Below, in pieces: positions 36,948-37,039 of a stretch of 37,039 nt of DNA. Under the pieces are notes generated by a model. The model was not told the DNA's origin and ran no database searches. It saw nothing but the letters and a program-made list of their open reading frames with translations. The DNA comes from Gordonia sp. UBA7599 (GTDB lineage Bacteria > Actinomycetota > Actinomycetes > Mycobacteriales > Mycobacteriaceae), in assembly GCA_002477755.1 (NCBI GenBank), contig DLKD01000057.1, positions 1 through 37,039 of the forward strand, written 5' to 3'. A program made the position numbers and the translations under genes. The number at the start of each line of letters is the position of its first letter. Within the stretch, counting starts at the first letter, position 1.

Positions 36948-37039
36948 TCACGCGACGAGGTCCGCCAGCGCCCGCATCGCGATGGCAGCCAAGAAGCGCG
37001 CACCCGGCTCGATGATGTCGTCGTTGAAGTCGTAGGCCG
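36948..37039 (-). CDS. M20-family amidohydrolase / peptidase, C-terminal end only
   Basis: Only the last 29 residues are in the window: AYDFNDDIIEPGARFLAAIA, then MRALADLVA and a TGA at 36948-36950. The YDFNDD(x)IxxG motif followed by an Ala/Leu-rich helix is the usual ending of M20 amidohydrolases (hippurate or N-acyl-amino-acid hydrolase type). The rest of the gene lies beyond base 37039, so substrate and integrity cannot be judged. The 180 bases between it and the upstream start of the unknown exported protein (36768-36947) hold no gene. Confidence 0.65.
   Translation of the reverse strand, partial: AYDFNDDIIEPGARFLAAIAMRALADLVA

Overview
The window is high-GC actinobacterial DNA from a mycolic-acid bacterium (order Mycobacteriales). 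Gordonia fits best, or a close relative, but the genus is inferred from gene content and codon usage, not proven. The set SigD, its anti-sigma factor RsdA, WhiB3, GuaB3, a ChoD-like GMC oxidoreductase, DUF5319, DnaE2 and ImuA'/ImuB is typical of this order. As I recall the Mycobacterium tuberculosis map, the backbone is collinear with Rv3339c to Rv3418c: icd, metY/metC, metX/metA, DUF3017, folD, trmL, dnaE2, imuB-imuA', guaA, choD, guaB3, guaB, DUF5319, rsdA, sigD, an Rv3415c-like gene, whiB3, groES. Here it is compacted and carries several insertions.

Layout. 0-5 kb: the 5' end of NADP-isocitrate dehydrogenase, a double-hotdog thioesterase, and a methionine module (SAM-IV riboswitch, metY, metX). 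5-6.7 kb: DUF3017 membrane protein and folD, with divergent trmL. 6.7-9.5 kb: a GlcD-type flavoprotein and rtcB. The RtcB protein lacks the segment that normally holds the PDVH metal/catalytic motif, and the gene lies between two nearly identical 58-bp palindromic repeats. 9.4-17.6 kb: a DNA-damage island with dnaE2, imuA'-imuB and an SplB-like radical SAM gene. Each transcription unit has its own LexA-type box. A VapBC toxin-antitoxin pair and a small secreted protein sit between dnaE2 and imuB. 17.6-23.8 kb: accessory genes, namely a BASS/arsenite-type transporter, a flavin-dependent (NtaA-like) monooxygenase, and a manganese-type ABC importer whose last gene overlaps a membrane-anchored Ser/Thr kinase. 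23.9-31 kb: purine and redox housekeeping (guaA, DUF1801, GMC oxidoreductase, guaB3, guaB). 31-34.8 kb: stress regulation (DUF5319, rsdA, sigD, Rv3415c-like gene, whiB3) and a lone groES under CIRCE control. 35-37 kb: a large exported or membrane protein of unknown function and the 3' end of an M20-type amidohydrolase.

How the genes work together. metY and metX make homocysteine and its activated precursor under SAM feedback, and folD feeds one-carbon units. GuaB and GuaA carry IMP to GMP. DnaE2, ImuA' and ImuB form the mycobacterial-type mutasome induced by LexA cleavage. SigD and RsdA form a membrane-coupled sigma/anti-sigma pair beside the redox sensor WhiB3. The observations most worth a second look are the internally deleted RtcB with its flanking palindromes, the LexA-controlled island with an atypical ImuB clamp motif, the Mn importer-kinase operon, and groES without groEL. 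I found no rRNA, tRNA, CRISPR array, transposase or prophage gene.
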